From contig BLSF01000012.1 of assembly GCA_012862575.1 (NCBI GenBank), positions 496,001 through 560,000 of the forward strand: a DNA stretch of 64,000 nucleotides. Reading direction: 5' to 3'. Made by a program: the position numbers and the translations under genes. Source of the DNA: Parietichytrium sp. I65-24A. Lineage: Eukaryota > Sar > Bigyra > Thraustochytrida > Thraustochytriidae. Below, piece after piece: positions 9,624 to 19,773 of the stretch; position 1 is the first letter of the stretch, and every line of letters starts with the position of its first letter. Below the pieces are notes generated by a model. That model saw nothing but the letters and a program-made list of their open reading frames with translations. It made no database searches and was not told the DNA's origin.

Positions 9624-10868
9624 CTACTTGATGTCAAGCACGGTTGAAGGGCACAGGTATGGGTTTGAGGGAACCTCCGCGCGCTCGCCAGGTGCCTTAT
9701 CCGGAATTAGGATGACGCGGCACGAGAGGGGCTTGTTCCACTTGTCAGAAAGAGCCGCCATGTCCACGAGCAACATGGCCAGCCTTTTGTTGTCCACATT
9801 GCTTGGCACTGGAACCGTGTCAATGCCTACGCCGCACACAGAAGAGTAGAGGAGCAGGTCTTGCACGGAAAAATTTCCCGCATCAGCTGCTTTGGCGATG
9901 CCGTGGTCTTCCATCTGGGGCAACATCAATCCACTGTATCCGCAAAGCTGTACCCCGGAAATTCGGCCCGCTTCTTTGATAGCACTGGTGACCAAGTAGG
10001 AGAGTGTGAGCGTCCCGCTTGACCCAAACAAGCTGCCATTCTCTGGGCCGCGAAGTGCCTCGAGCACCCTTCGGAAAGCCTCCCCAATGCCGGCGTCCTC
10101 CAAGCTCGGGTTCATGGACGCGTCAATTCCGTCAAAGACCAACTTGCCCTCAATGCCCAGCTGCTGCTCCACCTCAACAACTGCCTGCAAGCATGCTTTT
10201 TGGAGGTGGGAGAGCTCGTCCGCATATCGGCGCGTGAGCGCTTCGCGGCACTTGACGAGGAGCCCACTCCCTTGGGCAGCTTGCAACGCGTCATCAAACG
10301 CTGCGAGCAGTAGCGCCGAGGTCTCCAGGCCGATGGTAAAGTGCGTGCGCTCCGCATCGGCGTCAAAGTACGCCGCGGGGAAGAATGGGGTACCTGGGCG
10401 CACGTTTGCCGCGACGCAGAATCTAAATCCGCCTCCCTGCACCTGCGCCGCGTTCTTCACCGCCTCCGCCGCAGCCAACGCCTCGGTCTCGTCCCACACA
10501 TTCTCCAGCGCCGCGGACATGCTCAGCGAAGCGTCCGCCGACAGCACCTCCGCCACCACAGCCGCAGCGCGACGCGCGGGCACCGGTCCCACGCTCACTA
10601 GCGCCGATCCCTTGACCGCACTTTGCGGATCCTGCGTCGCTTCGGACCCTTGGCGCGCGCCTTCCGCCACTGCTCGCGCTCGGCCGGCGTCCATTCCCCA
10701 CTCTTCTCCAGGGTTGGTGGCCACGCGAAATGTCTGTGACCGCAAGCGCTGCGCGACGGCGAGCGCCACTCTCGCGGAGACTTTGCTGCGAGAGCGCAGG
10801 CTCTCCACATCGTCGCTGGCGCTCGCGGTCAGAGACGCCGTCACCGTTCGAACCACGCACGACGCCAT
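9624..10868 (-). CDS. DUF711 / UPF0210 family protein
   Basis: A 414-residue protein that I assign to the DUF711 (UPF0210) family. Supporting features are the conserved start ASCVVRTVTASL, the FRVATN strand, the segment GGGFRFCVAANVRPGTPFFPAA, the block KLVFDGIDASMNPS and the GYSGLMLPQMEDHGIA region. The family is widespread in bacteria and archaea, patchy in eukaryotes, and has no settled function. Its fold has been linked to the pyruvate-formate-lyase type barrel, but no enzyme activity can be claimed. I chose ATG 10868 (MASCVV) over the in-frame ATG nine codons upstream because it matches the usual family N-terminus. A small VNTR-like (A,C)-rich tract sits directly upstream. Confidence 0.8.
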   Translation of the reverse strand: MASCVVRTVTASLTASASDDVESLRSRSKVSARVALAVAQRLRSQTFRVATNPGEEWGMDAGRARAVAEGARQGSEATQDPQSAVKGSALVSVGPVPARRAAAVVAEVLSADASLSMSAALENVWDETEALAAAEAVKNAAQVQGGGFRFCVAANVRPGTPFFPAAYFDADAERTHFTIGLETSALLLAAFDDALQAAQGSGLLVKCREALTRRYADELSHLQKACLQAVVEVEQQLGIEGKLVFDGIDASMNPSLEDAGIGEAFRRVLEALRGPENGSLFGSSGTLTLSYLVTSAIKEAGRISGVQLCGYSGLMLPQMEDHGIAKAADAGNFSVQDLLLYSSVCGVGIDTVPVPSNVDNKRLAMLLVDMAALSDKWNKPLSCRVILIPDKAPGERAEVPSNPYLCPSTVLDIK

Positions 10869-10885
10869 CGCACTCCGGGACACGC

Positions 10886-11080
10886 ACTCACTCAATCACA
10901 CAATCACACAATCACACAAACACAATCAAGCACAAACACTCACACTCACACACGCACGCACACTCCGCCTCGCGTTCTTTCCAACGGCGCCGCAAGAAGG
11001 TCCGCTTCGCAAGTTTCCTCGCACGGTCGTCTGACAGCGGATCCCGATCCCGATCCAGATCCCGATCCCGATCCTGATCC
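10886..11080. repeat. Simple repeats in the 5' flank of the DUF711 gene
   Basis: Two tracts sit upstream of the minus-strand DUF711 start. One is an AATCACAC / ACACTCAC tract at about 10893-10962. The other is a GATCCC hexamer tract (six or seven imperfect units) at about 11038-11080. Both open spurious Ser-Arg and Ile-Gly frames. They probably lie in the promoter or 5' UTR. Confidence 0.8.
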
Positions 11081-11670
11081 TCTCCAGCCAGGCGCGCCAA
11101 ACACACGCCCCGCGGTCCGCTATTCGCCGCGCGCCGCGCACTGCGTAGGCCGACCTGCGGCGCGACTTGGTGCCGAATCGTACCGGACTGCGAGTGTTGT
11201 TGGGCAAGGAGAGGTGGACCAGAGGTGAGATGGGAGGATGGGAGTATGGGAGAAGTGGGAGATGAGAGAGCAGAGAGTAGAGAGACGCACCGCCACACCT
11301 TGCCGTTCGCTCAGAAGCACCGAGGATTTTTTAAGAAGACCAGAAGATCAGAGAATCAGAAGATCAGAAGATCAGAAGACCAGCGGCAAGCGTTGGCTAG
11401 AGAGTCTGAGAAGGACTCGCGAGGAGAAGCCAGGGCAGCTGGAGAGCTCTCGCTTGTAAAGTTCGCTGCTCGCAAGGTCTTTTCGTGCCAGTGGAGGATC
11501 CGCCGACCGGATCATGGCAAGCCTTCTTTAATGACTGAGCTGGCGCTGGCGACATCGATGCCCAGGTGCGCTGGGTTCCGCGAACGCCATCCACGGCAGC
11601 TTGCCATGCGATGCCATGACAGGAAGCAAGCAAGGCAGAGGGAGCTGGGGAAAATACCTCCTCCCTCACA
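11081..11670. other. Intergenic with AGAAGATC array
   Basis: No gene is recognised. Tandem AGAAGATC / AGACCAG units occupy about 11333-11390. This stretch lies between the DUF711 upstream region and the first unit of the tandem duplication and has no counterpart in units 2 and 3. Confidence 0.55.
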
Positions 11671-11987
11671 GCTTTGCTGCTTTACTCAAGCTCTCCGGAG
11701 GAATCACGGAAGATAGGCTTTTGCCAATCCACTATCTCTCCCCGCAGCCAGCTTACACGGCAACCCACATTCGACATACACGTGAGCCCGTGCACAATTC
11801 ACTCTTTCGTCTTGTTCTCCAAGTGCCACAGCTCTTCGACTCTATCCAGCTCGCCGAGTCCCGGTTTCCTAGCTGTACAACACAAGCACAAGCATAGGCG
11901 CTCGTCGCGTAGTCCGTCGCATGCGCCGGCTTCAGCAACATGCTCCGCGGACGAGGAACGGTATCTGTGGCGTGGCGTGGTGTGTGA
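11671..11987 (+). other. Truncated copy of the 5' region of the gene at 23319 (copy 1)
   Basis: This stretch matches the region just upstream of 23319, including CCCCGCAGCC, the TCGTGTAGTCCGTCGCA-like stretch and the start ATGCTCCGCGG. Here the ATG at 11940 opens a frame of only 15 codons (start MLRGRG, stop at 11987). Gene 23319 begins MLRGSG and stays open. I infer a duplicated promoter plus first codons that lost the body of the gene. Confidence 0.7.
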
Positions 11988-12132
11988 GTGATGAGAAAGT
12001 CTTCCGGTACAATGTGTTTTTAAACTTACGAAAAATGAGAACAGCATGCTTGCGCCAACCCTCACTTGTATTCTTTTGAGTCGGATCAGTGGCAAAGGCG
12101 AATACTAGTGGCTTCCCGAGAAGAAACTCGTG

Positions 12133-12249
12133 ATGAATCCTCTCCTCCTCACAGTCAGCTGCTTGATTTCTTTGGTGTTGACCCCATCAAGGGTCATCCT
12201 GGCGCACACTACAAAGGAGATTTACACCACGACGGCCCACGACGGGTGA
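12133..12249 (+). other. Conserved intergenic block, 38-codon frame (copy 1)
   Basis: First copy of a block present in all three units. It opens a short frame starting MNPLLL. Compared with copies 2 and 3 it has lost one base and later two bases, so about 16 codons are read in another frame before the shared end TTTAHDG. This argues against strong protein-level constraint. The opposite strand is also partly open in copies 2 and 3. Confidence 0.4.
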
Positions 12250-13163
12250 GTTCTCACACCGCCGGCGTGAGTCAAAGTACCGATACTGCACCGTGAAACC
12301 GCGAAATCGTGTTTTTGACATATTATTTTGACCCTCCGCGCCACTTGGCTATAGCAGAAATAACGTAATCGTGAATAAAGGAGGGGGGTACCTTATTCTA
12401 CGCGGTTTGTTGTTCCTTGCAAGTTGAAGGTGATCTTACCGATTCGGGGATCCTCATTCCTGCTCTGCTAAGGATACTTGAATTCATATGAATTGTCTGA
12501 ATTGCAGTATTTTGATCTGAATGAGCTCCATGTTCTCTAGTTATTTGATATTATTCAAAAAGACTTTTTTTTTGGGCATCTGCGAAACCAGGGCGGAAAG
12601 TTTTCTATGAAAAACAGAAAATATTGCTTAGGTATTTCTATTTTCTATTGCGGGGTCTTATTGAAAGTCCTACTCGAGAATTATGTCATTTTGCTAAGAC
12701 TCTCGCAAAACGTCCATTTTGCGAGGGATAAGGTACTCAGTACTAGTACCCCCCAATTTATTTTTCCAAGTTGTTCTTATTCAAAAGAGCAAATTTACAC
12801 GTACATTGAGAAAGTGACTGACTAGCCGACTAACTCCCTTCCCGTGATTGCACACCGCACTATGGAAGGGGGCTCTTGCCTGCTCACTGCCAGCTTAATG
12901 ATTAGAGAGAAGGCTAATTCACTGTCATTGCCATCGTCACGGTGCTTGTGCATGCACAGGCTGTGAACACACCGACGTTCCAGTGGGCAGGCAAGCTTAA
13001 CTGTAGTACCTTTTAAGTCACCAGTCATGCTGCAAGCTCTGCAAGCCTACCATATCCTGCCATTACCAGGAAGATGTACTTCACACAAATCGATTTTACT
13101 TTGGCGCGTGTAGCACACACCATGAGCGAGGACTCGTGATCTGCAGTAACAAAACCCAAACTG

Positions 13164-13253
13164 GTGCTGTGCCGTGCTTTGTCGCGCTGTCATGTCATGT
13201 CCTGTCCTGTCCTGTGTCGTGCCGTGCTCTTCCCTGCTCTTCCGTGCTGTTCT
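13164..13253. repeat. GTGCC/TGTCC pentamer tract upstream of cysteine-rich copy 1
   Basis: Imperfect 5-base units (TGTCC, GTGCC, TGCTC) end about 110 bases before the start codon of the cysteine-rich gene. The same position is occupied in units 2 and 3 but with a different number and order of units, as expected of a mini-VNTR in a promoter. Confidence 0.8.
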
Positions 13254-13364
13254 GTAGAGTCTTTGAGTTCGCAAGATTGGGAGCGAGTCCTGCCAACAAC
13301 GTGACATAGTCCGGCGGAAGCAGAGAGCAAGCAGCAGCAGACTGAGTCGGACAGAAGTGCAAAG

Positions 13365-14993
13365 ATGCCTCAAAAAGGCGTGCTTGGCGTCCTTTTAGGG
13401 CTCCTGCTTCACGGCGTTCAGGGCCAAATGAGTTGGACAGTATCCGGAAACAAGATTTCTGGCACAGGAGGTGTAAGTCAGTTTGGCGATTATTCACAGT
13501 CAAACCAGACTACCACATGGCCAGCAGGTGTTTACGCTGTCGTTACAAATATCGATCATCAAGGTGGCAAACCCAGGGTGGAACTCTCAGGAGCATGTTC
13601 ATGGTGATCTACATTCACATCAGATTGGCAAGGTACAGTTGAGTGCACAAACTCCGGCTCCACTCCGGAAATTGACGTACTAGTCACCTGCCCAGACAAT
13701 GTTTATTGTGGCTCTGATCCCCCTTGTGTACTACCTGATTGTACGCTCGCCATAACCATTAATATCGTCAAAATAGGTTGTGGCCCAGCAGAGTATCGCA
13801 CCATACCAGGAGAAATTGGATACAATCGCGACGCGGAGTGTGCAGAGTGCCCGGAAGGCACTGTATCTAAGGCTGGAGCAACTAGTTGCACCACCTGCAA
13901 GTCCTTCCAGTACATAGCCGAGGATAACTCCGAATGTGTGACTTGCGAAGATGGCCAAATCACCAACCTCTGGCGCAATGGTTGCGTACCATGTCCAAAT
14001 CCTGCCTTTGCCGGAGAAAATTGTGACTCATGCAGGAGCACTTTCGATGGACGCAAAGCATATCTTGACAAATCGACATCGTGCACCACATGCATACATC
14101 CGAATTTCGATTATAACTCCTATTGCACTCTGTGTAGTGGCAGTGGCAATTTTGACCTCAATCAACTTTGCATAACATGTCTGGCCACGCACAATGGATT
14201 GCCTACTCACTTTTCGAACGACAAGTGCGTCGAGTGTGAGCCACGGTTCAGCGCAGACTCACTCTGTACTGAATGCATCACTTCTTATGATGGCAAAGAA
14301 ACACACTTTTCCTCAGACTGTGAGTCATGCGAAGGAAACTATGACTGGCAGTCCCAATGCACAACTTGTTTGGGCTCGCATAACGGATTGCCTACCCACT
14401 TTGCGGATGACAAGTGCGCAACCTGCAATGGCAACTTCGACTCCAATAGCCTTTGCACTGAGTGCATCACTTCCTATGATGGCAAAGAAACACACTTTTC
14501 CTCAGACTGTGAGTCATGCGAAGGAAACTACGATGTACAAACCCAATGCACAACCTGCATGGCTTCCCACAACGGATTGTCTACCCACTTTGCAGATGAC
14601 GAGTGCGTGGCTTGCACAGGGAACTTTGACTTTGCGACCCGCTGCACCGAGTGCATCAGGTCTTACAATAACACGGGAACGTGGTATCTTGATGATGGAT
14701 CTTGCTCTAAGTGCGTACTCGGGTTTGACCCAGACACTGGGTGCACTCAGTGCATGGCTGGCTATCATTCAGTCGGCGGCAGGTGTATTTCCGTAGAGAC
14801 GCAAGCATCAGAAGAAGATGAAGACGAAGATGGAGTCGCGGTCGTTGCTGGCGCTGCCATCGGAGTGGTCGCTTTTGGTGTTTCGATCACTACGCTAGTC
14901 CTGATGCATAGACGACGCCGAGGCACTCAGGGCTCCCTCACATCGCGCTTCGGCGAGAAGAGGTTGGCCGTGAATCCTGCGTATGTCCCTTGA
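13365..14993 (+). pseudogene. Cysteine-rich repeat membrane protein, copy 1 (in-frame stop)
   Basis: Same architecture as the open copy at 20635: signal peptide (MPQKGVLGVLLGLLLHG), N-terminal domain, GCC2/GCC3-like cysteine modules, then repeats of about 34 residues (CxxC ... SHNGLPTHF ... CxxC). A transmembrane helix and a short cytosolic tail ending NPAYVP follow. It would encode 542 residues, with fewer repeats than copy 3. The frame is broken once: codon 13605-13607 is TGA where copy 2 reads GGA after a conserved TGG. All 460 codons after it stay open in the same frame, so the stop is young, a sequencing error, or tolerated. A protein initiating downstream would lack the signal peptide. 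Confidence 0.75.
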
Positions 14994-15260
14994 AACTTAA
15001 TATTGGCGTTGCTTTAGAGCTGGCTTGCACGCAATGGATGTCGTCGCAGAAGAACACCCGAGTGAGGTGTGGCATCTTCAGGCACGTCCTGCTCGGTCAT
15101 TCTCGCCTTTTCCTCGTTTTTCAACTACTTCGCTCTCTCTGTGTCTGTCTCCTTTGACTTGCTTACCTTACTTTCCAACCCGTGCTGTTTTACAATGTCA
15201 ATCAAAAACTAGTTTATGTTAGTAATCTTTGCACTTTCAAAGCTCGCCACTTCTGTGCCC

Positions 15261-15592
15261 GCTTTGCTGCTTCCCTCAAACTCTCCGGAGGAATCACGGA
15301 AGGTGGGCTTTAAAATCATTCCACTATCTCTCCCCGCAGCCAGCTTACACTCGAGATAACACGGCAACCCACATTCGACATACACGTGAGCCCGTGCACA
15401 ATCCACTCTATCGTCCCCGTTCTCCAAGTGCCGCAGCTCTTCGACTCTATCCAGCTAGCCGAGTCCCGGTCTCCTAGCTGCACAACACAAGCACAAGTAT
15501 AGGCGCTCGTCGCGTAGTCCGTCGCAGGCGCCGGCTTCCGCAGCATGCTCCGCGAACGAGGAACAATTCCCGTGGCGTGGCGTGGTGTGTGA
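15261..15592 (+). other. Truncated copy of the 5' region of the gene at 23319 (copy 2)
   Basis: Second truncated promoter/start copy. The ATG at 15545 opens 15 codons (start MLRERG, end WRGV) and stops at 15592. The same 15-codon ending is kept in all three truncated copies, so the body of the gene was lost before the units multiplied. Confidence 0.7.
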
Positions 15593-15756
15593 GGCATAAG
15601 AACGTCTTCCGGTACCGGTACTCGAGTACAATGTTTTTTTAAACTTACATGCTAGCGCCAACCCTCACTTGCATTCATAGTCAGTGATTTCTGTTACTTT
15701 TGGGTCCGATCAGTGGCAAAGGCAAATACTAATGGCTTCCGGAGAAGAAATTCGTG

Positions 15757-15876
15757 ATGAATCCTCTCCTCCCTCACAGTCAGCTGCTTGATTTCTTTGG
15801 TGTTGAACCCATCAAGGCTGCCATCCTGGCGCACACTGAGAAGGAGCTTTACACCACGACGGCCCACGACGAGTGA
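15757..15876 (+). other. Conserved intergenic block, 39-codon frame (copy 2)
   Basis: Opens MNPLLPHSQLLDFFGVEP and ends TTTAHDE. It differs from copy 3 by only a few residues. On the opposite strand a frame reading SLDGFNTKEIKQL is open across the same bases. Which strand, if any, was once coding cannot be told from here. Confidence 0.4.
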
Positions 15877-16450
15877 GTTCTCACACCGTGAGTCAAAGTA
15901 CCGATACAGTTCTTATTTACAACAAATGTTCACGGACATTGTAGGTGACTAACTCCCTTGCCGTGATTGCACACCCCACTATGGAAGGGGCTTGCCTGCT
16001 CACTGCCAGCTTACTGCCTGCTCACTGTCTTTCGCCACCGCTGGAACGAGTAATGATTGCAGAGAGTGCAGAGAAGGCTAATTCTCGGCTGCACCACTGT
16101 TAATATCACTGCCATCGTGCCTGTGCCGTGAACATCCGTGAACGCACCTACGTTCCAGGGTTAGTATTATTAGCGAGTCTCTGTGCCAGAATGTGCCAGT
16201 GGGCAAGCAAGCTTAAAACTGTAGTATTTCGAGTCATCAGTGATGCTGCAAGCGCTGCAAGCCTACCATTACCAGGAAGATGTACTCTACACAAATTGTG
16301 TCACAAAAGCCATGGTCATCAAATTCACAAAAGCCATTACTGTTTGCTCATTTTACTTTGGAGCTTCCAGCACACACCATTGCCATATGAGGCGCTGATC
16401 CTGGCTGATGTGTCGAGAAGTCGTGATCTGCAAACACAAAACCCAAACTG

Positions 16451-16521
16451 GTGCGGTGCCGTGCTTTGTCGCACTGTCCTGTGCTGTGTCATGCCGTGCC
16501 GTGCTCTTCCTTGCTATTCTG
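16451..16521. repeat. Pentamer tract upstream of cysteine-rich copy 2
   Basis: Shorter version of the GTGCC/TGTCC tract, again about 110 bases before the start codon of the cysteine-rich gene. Confidence 0.75.
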
Positions 16522-16631
16522 TAGAGTCTTTGGGTTCGCAAGATTGGGAGTGAGTCCTGCCAACAACGTGACATAGTCCGGCGGAAGCAGAAAGCAAGCA
16601 GCAGCAGACTGAGTCGACCAGAAGTGCAAAG

Positions 16632-18738
16632 ATGTCTCAGAAAGGCGTGCTTGGCGTGCTTGGCGTCCTTTTAGGGCTCCTGCTTCACGGCGTTCAGGGC
16701 CAAATGAGTTGGACAGTATCCGGAAACAAGATTTATGGCCAAGGAGGGGTAGATCAGTTTGGCATCCCTTCAGGCACGTCTACTACAAGGCCAGCAGGTG
16801 TTTACGCTCTCCAAACAAATATCGATCAACAAGGTGGCGAACCCAGGGTTAAACTCTCAGGAGCATGTTCATGGGGATCTACATTCACATCAGATTGGCA
16901 AGGTACAGTTCAGTGCACAAACTCCGGCTCCACTCCGGAAATTGGCGTACTGGTCACCTGCCCCACCAATATTGTTTGTGATAGATACCCCCCCTGTGTA
17001 AGACCTTCTTGTTCACTCACCATAACCATTTATATCGTCAAAATAGGTTGTGGCCCAGCAGAGTATCGCACCCGAGAAGCAGATCTTGGACAACGTCGCG
17101 ACGCGGAGTGTGCAAAGTGCCCGGAAGGCACTGTATCTATGCCTGGAGCAACTAGTTGCACCACCTGCAAGTCCTTCCAATACATAGCCTCGGATAGATC
17201 TAAATGTGTGACTTGCGAAGATGGCCAAATCACCAACTCCATGCGCACTGGTTGCGTACCATGTCCGAAACCTGCTTTTGGTGGAGAAAATTGTAACACA
17301 TGCAAGAGCACTTTCAATGGACGCAAAGCATATCTTGACATATCGACATCGTGCACCACATGCATACATCCGAATCTCGATTATAACTCCTATTGCACTC
17401 TGTGTAGTGGCAGTGGCAATTTTGACCTCAATCGACTTTGCACAACTTGCCTGGCCACGCACAATGGTTTGCCGACTCACTTTTTGGACGACAAGTGCCT
17501 TGAGGTGCGAGCCACAGTTCAGCAGAGCCTCACTCTGTACTGAATGCATCACTTCGTATGACGGCAAAGAAACGCATTTCTCTTCAGGCTGTGGATCTTG
17601 CGACGGCAACTACGACTGGCAATCCCAATGCACAACTTGTTTGGGCTCGCATAACGGATTGCCTACCCACTTTGCGGACAACAAGTGCGCAACCTGCAAT
17701 GGCACCTTCGACTCCAATAGCCTTTGCACAACTTGCCTAGCCTCGCACAATGGATTGCCTACTCACTTTTCGAACGACAAGTGCGTCGAGTGTGAGCCAC
17801 AGTTCAGCGCAGACTCACTCTGTACCGAATGCATCACTTCGTATGACGGCAAAGAAACACATTTCTCTTCAGGCTGTGGGTCTTGCGACGGCAACTACGA
17901 CTGGCAATCCCAATGCACAACTTGTGTTGGCTCCCATAACGGATTGCCTACCCACTTTGCGGATAGCGAGTGCGCAACCTGCAATGACAATTTTGATTCC
18001 GCAACCCTTTGCACCGAGTGCATCACTTCCTATGATGGCAGGGAAGCTCACTTCTCTCCGCTATGCAAATCGTGCGCAGGGAATTACGACCTGCAAACCC
18101 AATGCACGACTTGCTTGCTTTCGTATAAAGGATGGCCTACACACTTCGCAGACAACAAGTGCGTCGAGTGCCAATCACACTTCAGCACATCATCCCTTTG
18201 CACCAAATGCATCAGTTCCTATGATGGCAAAGAAACGCACTTTTCCTCAGACTGTGAGTCATGCGAAGGAAACTACGACGTGCAAACTCAATGCACAACC
18301 TGCATGGCTTCTCACAACGGATTGTCTACCCACTTTGCAGATGACGAGTGCGTGACTTGCACAGGGAACTTTGACTTAGCGACCCGCTGCACCGAGTGCA
18401 TCAGCTCTTACAATAACACGGGAACGTGGTATCTTGATGATGGATCTTGCTCCAAGTGCGTACTCGGGTTTGACCCAGACACTGGGTGCACTCAGTGCAT
18501 GGCTGGCTATCATTCAGTCGGCGGCAGGTGTATTTCCGTAGAGACGCAAGCATCAGAAGAAGACGAAGACGAAGGTGGAGTCGCGGTCGTTGCTGGCACT
18601 GCCATCGGAGTGGTCGTTTTTGGTGTTTCGATAGCTACGCTAGTCCTGATGTATAGACGACGCCGAGGCACTCAGGGCTCCTTCACATCGCGCTTCGGCG
18701 AGAAGAGGATGGCCGTGAATCCTGCGTATGTCCCTTGA
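16632..18738 (+). pseudogene. Cysteine-rich repeat membrane protein, copy 2 (one-base frameshift)
   Basis: Signal peptide MSQKGVLGVLGVLLGLLLHG, N-terminal domain close to copy 1, GCC2/GCC3-like cysteine modules, then the 34-residue CxxC repeats, transmembrane helix and NPAYVP tail. The first frame runs to a stop at 17541-17543 (303 residues). Near 17503 it reads CCTTGAGG where copy 3 reads CCTTAGG, an extra base. From there the continuation of the gene lies in the next frame, open to 18738. If translated as it stands, the product would be secreted and lack repeats, membrane helix and tail. It could be a real truncated secreted form, a pseudogene or an assembly error. The last ~1.18 kb is nearly identical to copy 3. 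Confidence 0.75.
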
Positions 18739-19003
18739 AACTTAATATTGGCGTTGCTTTAGAGCTGGATTGCACGCAATGGATGTCGTCGAAGAAGAAC
18801 ACCCCAGTGAGGTGTGGCATCTTCAGACACGTCCTGCTCGGTCATTCTCGCCTTTTCCTCGTTTTCCAACTACTTAGCTCCCTCTGTGTCTGTCTCCTTT
18901 GACTTGCTTACCTTACTCTCCAACCCGTGCTGTTTTACAATGTCAATCAAAAACTAGTTTAATAACAATCTTTGCACTTCCAAAGCTCGCCACTTCTGTG
19001 CCC

Positions 19004-19333
19004 GCTTTGCTGCTTCACTCAAACTCTCCGGAGGAATCACGGAAGGTGGGCTTTAAATCAATCCACTATCTCTCCCCGCAGCCAGCTTACACTCGAGATA
19101 ACACGGCAACCCACATTCGACATACACGTGAGCCCGTGCACAATCCACTCTTTCGTCCCCGTTCTCCAAGTGCCGCAGCTCTTCGACTCTATCCAGCTCG
19201 CCGAGTCCGGTTTCCTAGATGCACAACACAAGCACAAGCATAAGCGCTCGTCGCGTAGTCCGTCGCAGGCGCCGGCTTGAGCAACATGCTCCGCGAACGA
19301 GGAACAATTCCTGTGGCGTGGCGTGGTGTGTGA
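19004..19333 (+). other. Truncated copy of the 5' region of the gene at 23319 (copy 3)
   Basis: Third truncated promoter/start copy. The ATG at 19286 opens the same 15-codon frame (MLRERG ... WRGV) ending at 19333. Confidence 0.7.
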
Positions 19334-19653
19334 GGCATTGTGAGGCATAAGAACGTCTTCTGGTACAATTTTTTTAAAATTTTTAAAAAATTTGGAATTT
19401 GTGAGTCGCAGCTGGGAGCTCTTGCGCCGGGTCCTGTGCGTGGACAATTTCCTACCATCATAGGACCGTGACGTCATCTACTAGTAAGGCTTCTCAAATA
19501 AGTCAATTAACAGTAACTTTATGTTCATTGAAGTGCTTTAGCATGCTTGCGCCCACCGTCACTTGCATTCATAGTCAGTGGTTTCTGAGGTTTCTGTCAC
19601 TTTCCAGTCGGATCAGTGGCAAATACTAGTGGCTTCCGGAGAAGAAATTCGTG

Positions 19654-19773
19654 ATGAATCCTCTCCTCCCTCACAGTCAGCTGCTTGATTTCTTTGGTGT
19701 TGAACCCATCAAGGCTGTCATCCTGGCGCACACTGAGAAGGAGCTTTGCACCACGACGGCCCACGACGGGTGA
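19654..19773 (+). other. Conserved intergenic block, 39-codon frame (copy 3)
   Basis: Same block as at 15757, reading MNPLLPHSQLLDFFGVEP and ending TTTAHDG. The opposite strand is open over the same bases and reads on into a HHEFLLRKPLVFATDPTGK-like end. It was not recognised as any known protein. Confidence 0.4.

Larger units (their letters stand above)
11671..15260 (+). repeat. Tandem duplication unit 1 (cysteine-rich gene array)
   Basis: First of three direct repeats, aligned on the shared anchor GCTTTGCTGCTT at 11671, 15261 and 19004. Order inside the unit: a fragment resembling the promoter and start of the gene at 23319, a conserved intergenic block, a pentamer tract, the cysteine-rich gene copy 1 and its 3' flank. 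The unit is shorter than the other two, mainly because its gene has fewer internal repeats. Confidence 0.9.
15261..19003 (+). repeat. Tandem duplication unit 2
   Basis: Second direct repeat of the array, about 3.74 kb, with the same order of elements as unit 1. Its 3' kilobase is almost identical to unit 3, while the region around the N-terminal domain of its gene is closer to unit 1. Confidence 0.9.

Noticed and set aside
10006-11034. 342-codon open frame on the plus strand
   Set aside because: Antisense to the DUF711 gene and its repeat-rich flank; Ser/Ala/Arg bias without domains.
13938-14993. CRISPR-like regularity in the cysteine-rich genes
   Set aside because: The repeats are coding, ~100 bases long, imperfect and contiguous, with no unique spacers.
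13365-14993. Intron explanation for the stop in cysteine-rich copy 1
   Set aside because: The sequence around the TGA aligns base for base with copy 2 coding sequence; no insertion is present to be spliced out.
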